From the NCBI RefSeq assembly GCF_003347595.2, contig NZ_QCZK02000024.1, positions 62,001 through 126,000 of the forward strand: a DNA stretch of 64,000 nt. Reading direction: 5' to 3'. This DNA is from Botryobacter ruber (GTDB lineage Bacteria > Bacteroidota > Bacteroidia > Cytophagales > Hymenobacteraceae). Below the pieces are notes generated by a model that was given only the letters and a program-made list of their open reading frames with translations, ran no database searches and was not told where the DNA came from. Shown in pieces: positions 17,651-25,459 of the stretch. A program made the translations under genes and the position numbers. Numbering within the stretch: the stretch's first letter is position 1; the number at the start of each line of letters is the position of its first letter.

Positions 17651-17679
17651 AGGAGCAGTGGCTGTGGTGGCAGGTGCAG
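17651..17679 (+). repeat. Dispersed 30-bp repeat, copy 4
   Basis: Near-consensus copy (AGTGGCTGTGGTGGCAGG), 8 bp after the cydB stop and in sense orientation to it. Confidence 0.88.
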
Positions 17680-17863
17680 TGCACAATTCCAAGCCTTCTG
17701 CCGGCACAACTCACCTGGATTTTTAGTATATTCGGTCAGGTTACTCCGTTTATGTTCCTGTAGTGGGAGGATAGCGGGTGTAATGTTGTTTGATAGTACC
17801 GTTAGCGGTTAAGCTAAAAGACAACTCTACAACACGATACAGACAGATAAGAAATAAACAGCA

Positions 17864-18397
17864 ATGCGAAAATTATCCCTTTTTATAGCGACAAGCTTAG
17901 ACGGCTACATCGCAAAACCAAATGACGACCTTAGTTTTTTGAGTTTAGTGGACAAGGAAGGGGAAGATTACGGTTACACAGAATTTACCGCAAATATTGA
18001 CACCATAATTCTTGGAAGAAAAACCTATGATTATGTAATGAGAGAAATTGGGGCTTCCCATTACGACAACGGACAAAGAGACGTGTATGTAATTACAAGG
18101 ACTGAAAGACCGAGAACAGGTAGAACAATATTTTACACAGGAGAACTGAGTGAGTTAGTTCAACGACTAAAATCAGAAAGCGGTAAAAACATTTATTGTG
18201 ACGGAGGAGCAGAAATTATAAATGAACTTCTGCAGCACGATTTAATAGATGAGTTCATAATTTCCGTTATTCCTATTTTGGTTGGTAACGGGACAAGACT
18301 TTTCAAAGACGGCAGACCTGAACAAAAGCTTGAATTTGTAAGTGCAAAATCTTTTGAAACAGGATTAGCTCAATTACATTACAAGCGAAATAAATAA
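17864..18397 (+). CDS. RibD C-terminal/dihydrofolate reductase-like protein, AT-rich
   Basis: A 177-residue member of the same superfamily as the 11797 gene: KLSLFIATSLDGYIAKPNDD, TIILGRKTYDYVM, KNIYCDGGAEIINELL and DEFIISVIPILVGNGTRLF. The coding sequence is clearly more AT-rich than its neighbours and uses A/T-ending codons. It is flanked by TTAGCGGTT (17802-17810) and its reverse complement (18437-18445), with a further stem-loop behind. Together these suggest recent horizontal gain, perhaps as a small cassette. Substrate unknown. Confidence 0.87.
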   Translation: MRKLSLFIATSLDGYIAKPNDDLSFLSLVDKEGEDYGYTEFTANIDTIILGRKTYDYVMREIGASHYDNGQRDVYVITRTERPRTGRTIFYTGELSELVQRLKSESGKNIYCDGGAEIINELLQHDLIDEFIISVIPILVGNGTRLFKDGRPEQKLEFVSAKSFETGLAQLHYKRNK

Positions 18398-18457
18398 AGT
18401 GGGAAGTAAGTCAAATTAAAGACAAGTAAAAGCCCGAACCGCTAATCATATAGACGG

Positions 18458-18481
18458 CCCCGCCAGCGCTAACTGACGGGG
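18458..18481. repeat. Stem-loop behind the AT-rich reductase gene
   Basis: CCCCGCCAG pairs with CTGACGGGG (one mismatch), loop CGCTAA, nested inside the CGAACCG/CGGTTCG pair. No T-run follows. It may be part of a recombination site or a weak terminator. Confidence 0.55.
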
Positions 18482-18553
18482 TGCGCCTCACACCATCCCA
18501 ATAGCATTCGTGACGGTTCGTTAAATCATCAGTATAAACAAGTGGCTGCTTTG

Positions 18554-18585
18554 CTGCACCTGCCACCATACCCACTGCTGCTCCT
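18554..18585 (-). repeat. Dispersed 30-bp repeat, copy 5
   Basis: CTGCACCTGCCACCATACCC variant. Reverse orientation relative to both flanking plus-strand genes. Confidence 0.8.
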
Positions 18586-18707
18586 GTTAGCTGATGAAAC
18601 TCAGTCAATAAAGCTAATTTCCTTACCTACACCGTTCCTGCACGTAGCCCTATAAATAACCAGCACAGTTACGCGGCAAAAGTCGCCCAAACACAACCTT
18701 GATAGTT

Positions 18708-18761
18708 AATGAAACTTTTACGATAGTAATACTATTACAAGTAAAAGTTTCGTTAGCTTTG
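18708..18761 (+). promoter_or_regulatory. Operator palindrome overlapping the exporter-operon promoter
   Basis: AATGAAACTTTTAC (18708-18721) and GTAAAAGTTTCGTT (18741-18754) form a 14-bp inverted repeat with one mismatch. The 19-nt spacer itself contains the palindrome TAGTAATACTA. The -7 box TAGCTTTG (18754-18761, exact TAnnTTTG) touches the right arm, so a bound dimer would cover the -33 region. Leader to the ABC gene is about 90 nt. A TetR-like repressor site is a reasonable guess; no regulator gene is adjacent. Confidence 0.6.
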
Positions 18762-18858
18762 CAGCGGTTTAAACAGGCTTACGTAAGCCAAACAGTTGAG
18801 CTGCTTAGCTGTTATGGAAAAAGAATGACAAAAAATATAAAGAAGAATACCAGGTAAA

Positions 18859-20598
18859 ATGGCTGACAAAACGACAAAATCGCGTGCAACTCCCATGCAG
18901 CGTTTCCTGAGCCTGCTGAGCACCGAGAAACGGGAGATCATCTACCTCTACACCTACGCCGTGGCGGCGGGCCTTATCAGTCTGGCGCTGCCGCTGGGTA
19001 TCCAGAGTATTATCGGCTTTGTATCGAGCGGGCAGATTTCGGTTTCGGTGGTGGTACTTATCGGGCTTATCATTCTGGCGCTGCTCATTGTGGGCGGTCT
19101 GCAGGTCATGCAGCTGTGGCTGGTAGAGTACCTGCAGCAGCGCATTTTTGCCCGGACGGCCTTCGACTTTGTGTACCGCATCCCGCGCTTCCAGGCCGAA
19201 GCCCTGAACAAGTACTACCCCCCCGAGCTGATGAACCGCTTTTTTGATGTGGTGTCGCTGCAAAAGGGCTTAGCCAAAATCCTGCTTGATTTTTCTACCG
19301 CTGTAATCCAGATCCTGTTCGGGCTGATCCTGCTTTCGCTTTACCACCCCTACTTTATTTTCCTGGGGATCATCCTGGTGGTGGTGCTGGTGTTCATTAT
19401 CTGGGCAACCGGCAAAAAAGGCGTGGACACGAGCATCATGGAATCGAAGTACAAGTACAAACTGGTGGCCTGGCTCGAGGAGCTGGCCCGCTCCATGAGT
19501 TCCTTTAAACTGGTAGGCCATACCAACCTGCCCACAGCCCGCACCGATGGCTACGTGAGCAACTACCTGAAAGTACGGAAAGAACATTTCAGCGTGCTCA
19601 TGACGCAGTACCTGAGCTTTGTCGGCTTCAAAACCGTTATCACGGGCGGTTTGCTGGTGCTGGGCTGTATCCTGGTAGTGCAGCGGGAAATCAACATCGG
19701 GCAGTTCGTAGCTTCCGAAATCGTTATCATCCTCATCATGACGGCGGTCGAAAAAATTATCGTTAAGCTGGATACCGTGTACGACGTGCTCACCAGCCTC
19801 GACAAGCTGGGGCATGTAACAGACTTACCGATCGAAGAAGTGAAAGGCATTAAACTCGCAGAACTACAACTGGACGCGGGCTTGGGCATACAGGTACAAC
19901 GCCTGAACTACACCTACCCGGGCGCAGCGAAAGAAACCCTGAAAAACATCACATTCGACATCAAGCCCTCCCAGCGCGTTTGCCTCGCGGGCTACAACAG
20001 CTCCGGCAAGAGCACGCTCATCAGTTTGCTGCTGGGCCTGTACCCGTCTTACGAAGGCAGCATTGTGTACAGCGGCGTATCGCTCCGCGACCTGCACATT
20101 GGCAACCTGCGCAGCCTCATTGGCGATAACATGTCCAAAGAACAGGTTTTTGACGGAACGCTGCTCGAAAACATAACGCTGGGCCGCGACCTGCCGCTAA
20201 AGGATGTACTCTGGGCGACAGACCTGGCGGGCCTCAGCGATTTTGTGCACGAGCTCCCGGAAGGGCTGCAATCGTACCTGGTGGGCGGAAGCCTGCGCAT
20301 TCCCGGCAGTGTGGCCCGAAAAATCGTGATGGCACGCAGCCTGGTGGGCCGCCCGAAGCTGCTCATCATCGACGACTTCTGGATTGGCATGAGCAAAAAA
20401 GAAAAAATGACCCTCCTGCGCACCCTCGCCAGCCCGCAGTTTAGCTGGACCATGATTATCGTATCGAACGACCTGGATGTGATGGGGCTTTGCGACCAGA
20501 CACTGCTGCTGCAGGATGGACAGTTGGTAGCTTCCGGCACCTATGAACAGGTAAGCCGGCACGCCTTAATGAAAGAAATAACAGAAGTGACCGTTTAA
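18859..20598 (+). CDS. ABC exporter with degenerate ATPase domain
   Basis: A 579-residue fused permease-ATPase of the type I secretion/ABC exporter family. The N-terminal membrane domain (about residues 25-310) has paired spans and no peptidase domain. The ATPase domain (about 335-579) keeps the A-loop NYTYPG and Walker A GYNSSGKST. The LSGGQ signature is replaced by IPGSV, the Walker B end reads LLIIDDFW (catalytic Glu to Asp), the Q-loop Gln by Ser (IGDNMSKE), and the switch His by Asn (IIVSNDLD). As a homodimer it would have two crippled sites. It heads a tight operon with a HlyD-like adaptor (6-bp gap) and a TolC-like channel (8-bp gap). The frame is intact and the C-terminus normal, so this is not decay by truncation. 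Cargo unknown. Confidence 0.88.
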   Translation: MADKTTKSRATPMQRFLSLLSTEKREIIYLYTYAVAAGLISLALPLGIQSIIGFVSSGQISVSVVVLIGLIILALLIVGGLQVMQLWLVEYLQQRIFARTAFDFVYRIPRFQAEALNKYYPPELMNRFFDVVSLQKGLAKILLDFSTAVIQILFGLILLSLYHPYFIFLGIILVVVLVFIIWATGKKGVDTSIMESKYKYKLVAWLEELARSMSSFKLVGHTNLPTARTDGYVSNYLKVRKEHFSVLMTQYLSFVGFKTVITGGLLVLGCILVVQREINIGQFVASEIVIILIMTAVEKIIVKLDTVYDVLTSLDKLGHVTDLPIEEVKGIKLAELQLDAGLGIQVQRLNYTYPGAAKETLKNITFDIKPSQRVCLAGYNSSGKSTLISLLLGLYPSYEGSIVYSGVSLRDLHIGNLRSLIGDNMSKEQVFDGTLLENITLGRDLPLKDVLWATDLAGLSDFVHELPEGLQSYLVGGSLRIPGSVARKIVMARSLVGRPKLLIIDDFWIGMSKKEKMTLLRTLASPQFSWTMIIVSNDLDVMGLCDQTLLLQDGQLVASGTYEQVSRHALMKEITEVTV

Positions 20599-20604
20599 GC
20601 AGCC

Positions 20605-21978
20605 ATGGCAAAGATAGTAAAAGATACAAAAGAGGCTGATTTAATGCAGCTGGAGTCGATGAAGCAGGTGCAGACGCCCCGCCAGGGCCGCATCCTCACC
20701 TACTGGATTGCGGGTATCTTCCTGGTGCTGTTGCTCTGCCTCTTTTTACCCTGGACCCAGAACATCAGCTCGCAGGGAATACTCACAGCGCTCACGCCAC
20801 AGGACAGGCCACAGACCGTGGAAGCCATTATTCCCGGCCGCATCGAGGCCTGGCATATCATGGAAGGCACGCTGGTAAACAAAGGCGACACCATTGCCAC
20901 CTTATCCGAAATAAAGGAAAAGTACATGGACCCTAACCTGCTCAGCAACCTCAACGAGCAGCTGGAAGCGAAGCAGGGTTCTGCCGAAGCCACCGAAGCC
21001 AAGGCAAAAGCCATGCAGGAGCAGATACAGGCCTTGCGCGAAGGCCTGGTGTTCAGCCTGCAGAAGGCCCGGAACAAAGTAGCGCAAACCCGCCTGAAGC
21101 TGCAGAGCGACAGCATGGATGTGGTGGCGCAGCGCACCGAACTGGCCATTGCCGAAGCACAGTTTGCCCGCCAGGAAAACCTTTACCAGCAGGGCCTGAA
21201 GTCGCTGACGGAGCTGGAGCAGCGCCGCCTGAAACTGCAGGAAGCGCAGGCTAAGCTGCTCTCGCTGCAAAACAAATACGATGCTACGCGCGCCGAACTG
21301 CAGAATGCCCGCACCGAACTAAACTCCCTGCAGGCAGAGTATGCCGACAAAATAGCTAAGGCCGAGGCGGAACTGAACGCCACCCGCTCTTACGTGCTGG
21401 GCACGCAGGCCGAGGTGGCAAAGCTGCAGAGCGAATACAACAGCACCCAAATCCGCAGCCAGTACTATTATGTAGTGGCGCCGCAGGCCGGTTACCTGGT
21501 ACGTACGCTCAAAGCCGGTATCGGCGAAACCGTGAAAGAAGGCGAAGCGCTGGCCACCATTATGCCGCACAACCCGCAGCTGGCTGCCGAACTCTACATC
21601 GATGCCCTGGACCTGCCGCTGCTAAAGCCCGGCGACGATATGCGCCTGCAGTTCGAAGGCTGGCCTGCCCTGGTGTTCTCCGGCTGGCCCGGCGCCAGCT
21701 TCGGTACGTTCGGAGGCGAGGTGGCGGTAATAGACAACACGGGCACCAACGGCAAGTACCGTGTGCTGGTAGTGCAGGACCCCAGGCAGGAGGAATGGCC
21801 GGATGCCCTGCGCGTAGGCTCCGGTGTGGAAGGCTGGGCCATGCTGAACACGGTGCCTGTCTGGTACGAAATCTGGCGCCAGCTCAACAACTTCCCGGCA
21901 GATTATACCGGCGACACAAAAGCCGGCGCAAAAGAAAGTAAGGAAAAGAAAGAAACGGCCTCCACCTACTCCGAATAA
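20605..21978 (+). CDS. HlyD-family periplasmic adaptor
   Basis: Membrane fusion protein of 457 residues linking the inner-membrane ABC protein to the TolC-like channel. One membrane span lies at about residues 33-53 (ILTYWIAGIFLVLLLCLFLPW). A lipoyl-type hairpin (VEAIIPGRIEAWHIMEGTLVNKGDTIATL) is followed by a long alpha-helical coiled coil of about residues 115-280, rich in Ala/Glu/Gln. The second lipoyl half is VVAPQAGYLVRTLKAGIGETV. The very long hairpin resembles type I secretion adaptors. A polar Lys/Glu tail follows. Confidence 0.92.
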   Translation: MAKIVKDTKEADLMQLESMKQVQTPRQGRILTYWIAGIFLVLLLCLFLPWTQNISSQGILTALTPQDRPQTVEAIIPGRIEAWHIMEGTLVNKGDTIATLSEIKEKYMDPNLLSNLNEQLEAKQGSAEATEAKAKAMQEQIQALREGLVFSLQKARNKVAQTRLKLQSDSMDVVAQRTELAIAEAQFARQENLYQQGLKSLTELEQRRLKLQEAQAKLLSLQNKYDATRAELQNARTELNSLQAEYADKIAKAEAELNATRSYVLGTQAEVAKLQSEYNSTQIRSQYYYVVAPQAGYLVRTLKAGIGETVKEGEALATIMPHNPQLAAELYIDALDLPLLKPGDDMRLQFEGWPALVFSGWPGASFGTFGGEVAVIDNTGTNGKYRVLVVQDPRQEEWPDALRVGSGVEGWAMLNTVPVWYEIWRQLNNFPADYTGDTKAGAKESKEKKETASTYSE

Positions 21979-21986
21979 CCTGAAGC

Positions 21987-23426
21987 ATGATACGAAACCA
22001 CAGAATCCGTAAGTTGCTGCTGGCGCTGGTACTGTTCCTCTCCTGCCTGTCTAAAGGGCAGGCACAGACGCAGGACACGGCGCAGGTGCTCACCTTGCAG
22101 GATTTTCACCGGCTCATCCTGCAGTACCACCCGGTTGCCTCACAGGCTGCCCTGCTTACCGAACAGGCGCGCCAGGAACTGCGCATGGCCCGCGGCGCCC
22201 TCGACCCCGTTATCAGCTCCAAACTCTACCGCAAAGAGTACAACGGCAAAGAGTACTATCACCTCTGGACCAATACCCTGGAAATTCCCACCTGGTTCGG
22301 CCCGGTACTAAAGGCAGGCTACGACCAGACACGCGGGCAGTACCTGAACCCGGAAAACAACACACCAGCGGCAGGCTTAAGCTTTGCCGGCATCTCGGTG
22401 CCGCTGGCCCAGGGTCTGTTCATCGACGAGCGGCGGGCCATTATCCGGCAGGCCAACCTGATGCAGGACATTGCCGAAGCAGAGCGCGTCAAGCTCATTA
22501 ACAAGCTGTTGCTGCAGGCTACCAAAGATTACTGGGACTGGCTGCTGTACTTCCGGGAGGTAACGCTTTATGAAGAGGCCGTGGACCTGGCCGCTTTCAG
22601 GTTACAGGGCGTACGCATACGGGTGCAGGAAGGCGACTTGCCTGCCATCGATACCGTGGAGGCGCTCATGGCGGTGCAGGACCGGCAGGTAATGCTGCAG
22701 CAGGCCCAACTGGCCTACAACAATGCCCGGCTGATGGTGGCCACCCACCTGTGGGGTGAAAACCAGGTCCCGCTGGAGCTACAGGCACGCACCATACCGG
22801 CACTAACCGGCAGCGAGCTTACCGCACTACCCCAGGACTCGGTGCAGCAGCTCCTGGCCATTGCTAAAGCCAACCACCCCGACCTGCGCAAACTCAGCCT
22901 GAAGGGGCAGCAACTGGAGGTAGAGCAGCGTTTTGCGGCCAACAAGCTCCTTCCCAAACTCAACGCGGAATACAATGTACTGCAAAGCGATTTTTACCTG
23001 CAACCCGACGCCTTCGAGCGCCCGTACATGGGCGCCAACTACAAACTGGGCCTGAGCTTCAGCCTGCCCCTGTTCCTGCGCGAAGAGCGTGGCAAGCTGC
23101 AGCTCACCAAAGCCAAACAGCAGGCCAACAGCCTGGAACTGGTACAGACGACCCGCGAGATCGAGAATAACCTGCTGGCTGCTTTTAATGAGTGGCAGGC
23201 GCTGGAAGAACAAATCAGGCTGCAGGAGCGGATGGTGGAGAATGCCAACACCCTGCGCAACGGCGAAGTTATCCGCTTCCAGAATGGCGAAAGTTCGCTG
23301 TTCCTGGTAAACTCCCGCGAGGTGAAGCTGATGGAGTCGCAACTGAAGCTTTTTGCCCTGAAGGCCAAATACGCCAAAGCCAAAACCATGCTCTACTGGT
23401 CTGCAGGTGAAATCCGGGTGAACTGA
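21987..23426 (+). CDS. TolC-family outer-membrane channel
   Basis: A 479-residue outer-membrane efflux/secretion channel with signal peptide ending LSKGQAQT. Two OEP repeats are seen: helices LTLQDFHRLILQYHP and QARQELRMARGALDP in the first, LFLREERGKLQLTKAKQQANS in the second. It ends the ABC-HlyD-TolC operon. All three share gene order with type I secretion systems, but no toxin-like or double-glycine cargo is next to them. Confidence 0.93.
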   Translation: MIRNHRIRKLLLALVLFLSCLSKGQAQTQDTAQVLTLQDFHRLILQYHPVASQAALLTEQARQELRMARGALDPVISSKLYRKEYNGKEYYHLWTNTLEIPTWFGPVLKAGYDQTRGQYLNPENNTPAAGLSFAGISVPLAQGLFIDERRAIIRQANLMQDIAEAERVKLINKLLLQATKDYWDWLLYFREVTLYEEAVDLAAFRLQGVRIRVQEGDLPAIDTVEALMAVQDRQVMLQQAQLAYNNARLMVATHLWGENQVPLELQARTIPALTGSELTALPQDSVQQLLAIAKANHPDLRKLSLKGQQLEVEQRFAANKLLPKLNAEYNVLQSDFYLQPDAFERPYMGANYKLGLSFSLPLFLREERGKLQLTKAKQQANSLELVQTTREIENNLLAAFNEWQALEEQIRLQERMVENANTLRNGEVIRFQNGESSLFLVNSREVKLMESQLKLFALKAKYAKAKTMLYWSAGEIRVN

Positions 23427-23511
23427 AATGGCTTATACAGCAACAGCTGAGGCTCTGGTGGCAGCAGCTGAAGGCTTTCAGAAGAAACAAAAACTAAAAA
23501 AAAGACGGTTG

Positions 23512-23931
23512 CTACTGCATCTGGGAGGTATCGACCGTGTTGGTATTCGTAGGCAGCCACACTTCATCAAAAGTGGCTACAATGTTGTTGGCGCCGCCAA
23601 AAAATCCCAGTACTCTGGCTGTGTCCTGTCCCAGGTTCTTGAGGTTGTGCGGCACCATCCGGGGCACGACCGCTAACTGGCCTTTCGCCAACCTGCCGCT
23701 TTCGTCTCCTACGGTTGCTTCTACTTCTCCTTCTAACACCAGCAGCGTTTCCTCGGCACTATCGGTGTGCCGCCCCAACTCGTTACCGGGGGCAAGCTCA
23801 ATGTAAACTGCTGCTGAAGCGGAGGTGCCATGTACCGCTAACAAAGGAAATGCGGCTTTGCATTTTTGTCCGGGTTTTGATTTAGCGGTAAACTCGGTTA
23901 ACGCGATGGTATTTAAATCTGCCGTTATCAT
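23512..23931 (-). CDS. Cupin-domain protein
   Basis: A 139-residue small beta-barrel protein. The cupin motif 1 is PGNELGRHTDSAEETLLVLEGEVEATVG, and motif 2 is the GQLAVVPRMVPHNLKNLG region with His in place for metal binding. Function beyond a likely metal-dependent sugar, hormone or redox role cannot be told. It is convergent with the TolC-like gene and divergent from the lipase-like gene. ATG at 23931 opens MITADLNTIALTEF. A diverged dispersed-repeat-like stretch sits near its stop at 23446-23475. Confidence 0.8.
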   Translation of the reverse strand: MITADLNTIALTEFTAKSKPGQKCKAAFPLLAVHGTSASAAVYIELAPGNELGRHTDSAEETLLVLEGEVEATVGDESGRLAKGQLAVVPRMVPHNLKNLGQDTARVLGFFGGANNIVATFDEVWLPTNTNTVDTSQMQ

Positions 23932-24022
23932 ACGTAAATTGTTTGGTATCCTTCAACACTTTTCCCCTTCATTACGTCCTGATAACGAATGTGTTATCAA
24001 ACAACAGCAGTTGAGAAGTTTG

Positions 24023-24049
24023 CTGCACCCGCCACCATACCCACTGCTC
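24023..24049 (-). repeat. Dispersed 30-bp repeat, copy 6
   Basis: CTGCACCCGCCACCATACCC variant in the divergent cupin-lipase gap, not downstream of any gene. Confidence 0.75.
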
Positions 24050-24140
24050 ATCACCCTGACAGCAACAATGGCACTAACCGGCAGCAAATTGTGTTGAAGC
24101 AGAACAGGCGCTTGCCTTCCGTAATGAAATTAAAGTACTT

Positions 24141-25346
24141 ATGATAAAGCGATTATATCTCTACAGCCTGCTGCTGGCACTGCTTACTTCCTTTACAGCA
24201 TGCCAGCAAAACCAGGCTGAACCGACACCGGTTGTTGCAGAAACAGCCAAAGATCCCTATGTGTCGTCTCAACTGCTGCTTTCCGTGCCCCTGAGTACCC
24301 TGAAGCCGCTCCTGACCGCACAGGGCTTCGGCACCTACAGCGACCAGGTGAAATATGGCGTGTCGGTTTATAAAATGGTTTACACCACCTCCTACCAGGG
24401 CAAAGAGATAAAAGCCTCCGGACTGGTTTGCATCCCGGTTGGCATCACAACGCCGGCTCCTGTTATCAGTGCGCAACACGGCACCATCTTCGCCCACCGC
24501 GAAGCCCCCACCGCCAGCACCGACGTTTCCGGGTTTGAGCTGCTTGCCGCGGCAGGCTACATCACCTTTATGCCGGATTACATCGGGTTTGGCGAATCGA
24601 AAAACGTTTTCCACCCCTACTACGACCAGAAGCACTCTGCCCTGGCAGTAGTGGACATGCTTAAGGCAGGCAGGTCCTTTTATAAGGAGCAAAATTTAAC
24701 CACCAACAACAAGCTTTTCCTGGTAGGCTATTCGGAAGGCGGCTATGTAACGATGGCTGCCCAGAAAGAAATAGAAACCAATCCGGCCCACGGCCTGAAA
24801 GTAACTGCTTCGGCTGCCGGCGCCGGTGGCTACGACTTAACAGCCATGCTGAGCGATGTTACATCCGGCCAGCCCTATTCCTTCCCGGCCTACCTGGCTT
24901 ATATCCTGCAGGCCTACAACTACACCAACGACTGGAAGCGCCCGCTCTCGGAGCTGTTCCAGGAGCCTTACGCCTCGCGCTTGCCAGGCTTGTTTAACGG
25001 CAGCAACCGTGCCGGCGACATCAACAACCAGCTGCACCCCGACCCAGCCACCCTTTTTGCCCCAGCCTTTTTCAACGGCCTGAAAGATGCCAACAAGGAG
25101 CAGGTATTCAAGCAGGCGCTGCAGGACAACAGCCTGACGGACTGGGCGCCCCAAAGTCCCACCCGCCTCTACCACGGCACCGCCGACATGATTGTACCTT
25201 ACAGCAACTCCGAAAAAACCTTTGCAGCGTTAAAGGCCAGAGGAGCTAAGAATATTACATTTACCCCCATCCCCGGCGGAGCCCACAACACGTCTTTCGA
25301 AACCATGCTGGAAGATATCATTCCATGGATGCAAAGTTTTAAGTAG
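24141..25346 (+). CDS. Secreted alpha/beta-hydrolase lipoprotein (lipase-like)
   Basis: A 401-residue extracytoplasmic hydrolase. A lipoprotein signal ends LTSFTAC, followed by QQNQAEPTP. The nucleophile elbow GYSEGG is near residue 198, the acid in YHGTADMIVPYSNS, and the catalytic His in PGGAHNTSF near the C-terminus. The oxyanion segment is ISAQHGTIFAHREAP. Likely a lipase or esterase of the secretory lipase type. The TAG stop (25344-25346) lies within the first bases of the GTAGGGGTACCC palindromic element, so insertion of the element may have set the end of the protein. Confidence 0.86.
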   Translation: MIKRLYLYSLLLALLTSFTACQQNQAEPTPVVAETAKDPYVSSQLLLSVPLSTLKPLLTAQGFGTYSDQVKYGVSVYKMVYTTSYQGKEIKASGLVCIPVGITTPAPVISAQHGTIFAHREAPTASTDVSGFELLAAAGYITFMPDYIGFGESKNVFHPYYDQKHSALAVVDMLKAGRSFYKEQNLTTNNKLFLVGYSEGGYVTMAAQKEIETNPAHGLKVTASAAGAGGYDLTAMLSDVTSGQPYSFPAYLAYILQAYNYTNDWKRPLSELFQEPYASRLPGLFNGSNRAGDINNQLHPDPATLFAPAFFNGLKDANKEQVFKQALQDNSLTDWAPQSPTRLYHGTADMIVPYSNSEKTFAALKARGAKNITFTPIPGGAHNTSFETMLEDIIPWMQSFK

Positions 25347-25459
25347 GGGTACCCTTTACGGGTACCCAATCACCTGCGGTCCATTATAGGAGGAAATTTA
25401 TCAACGATCGGGTACCCATAAAGGGTCAACGATTGGGTACCCGTAAAGGGTACCCCTAC
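25343..25459. repeat. GGGTACCC palindromic element between convergent genes
   Basis: Arms 25343-25371 and 25431-25459 are perfect 29-bp inverted repeats (begin GTAGGGGTACCC). Each arm is itself an interrupted palindrome, GGGTACCCTTTACGGGTACCC in shape. A partial third copy is at about 25406-25430. Both flanking genes end with TAG codons inside its tips. Confidence 0.92.

Larger units (their letters stand above)
18398..18707. other. Gap after the AT-rich reductase gene
   Basis: No gene is seen. Content: a CGAACCG/CGGTTCG inverted pair (18435-18441 and 18514-18520), the stem-loop at 18458-18481, dispersed repeat copy 5, and nothing recognisable from 18590 to the operator at 18708. Confidence 0.6.

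Noticed and set aside
18411-18608. A 65-codon minus-strand frame downstream of the AT-rich reductase gene
   Set aside because: It reads through the stem-loop and a dispersed repeat and has no coding signature.
23446-23475. GCTCTGGTGGCAGCAGCTG after the TolC-like gene and GCAATGGTGGCAGCAGCTA at 32048-32074
   Set aside because: They resemble the dispersed repeat but are too diverged to count with confidence.
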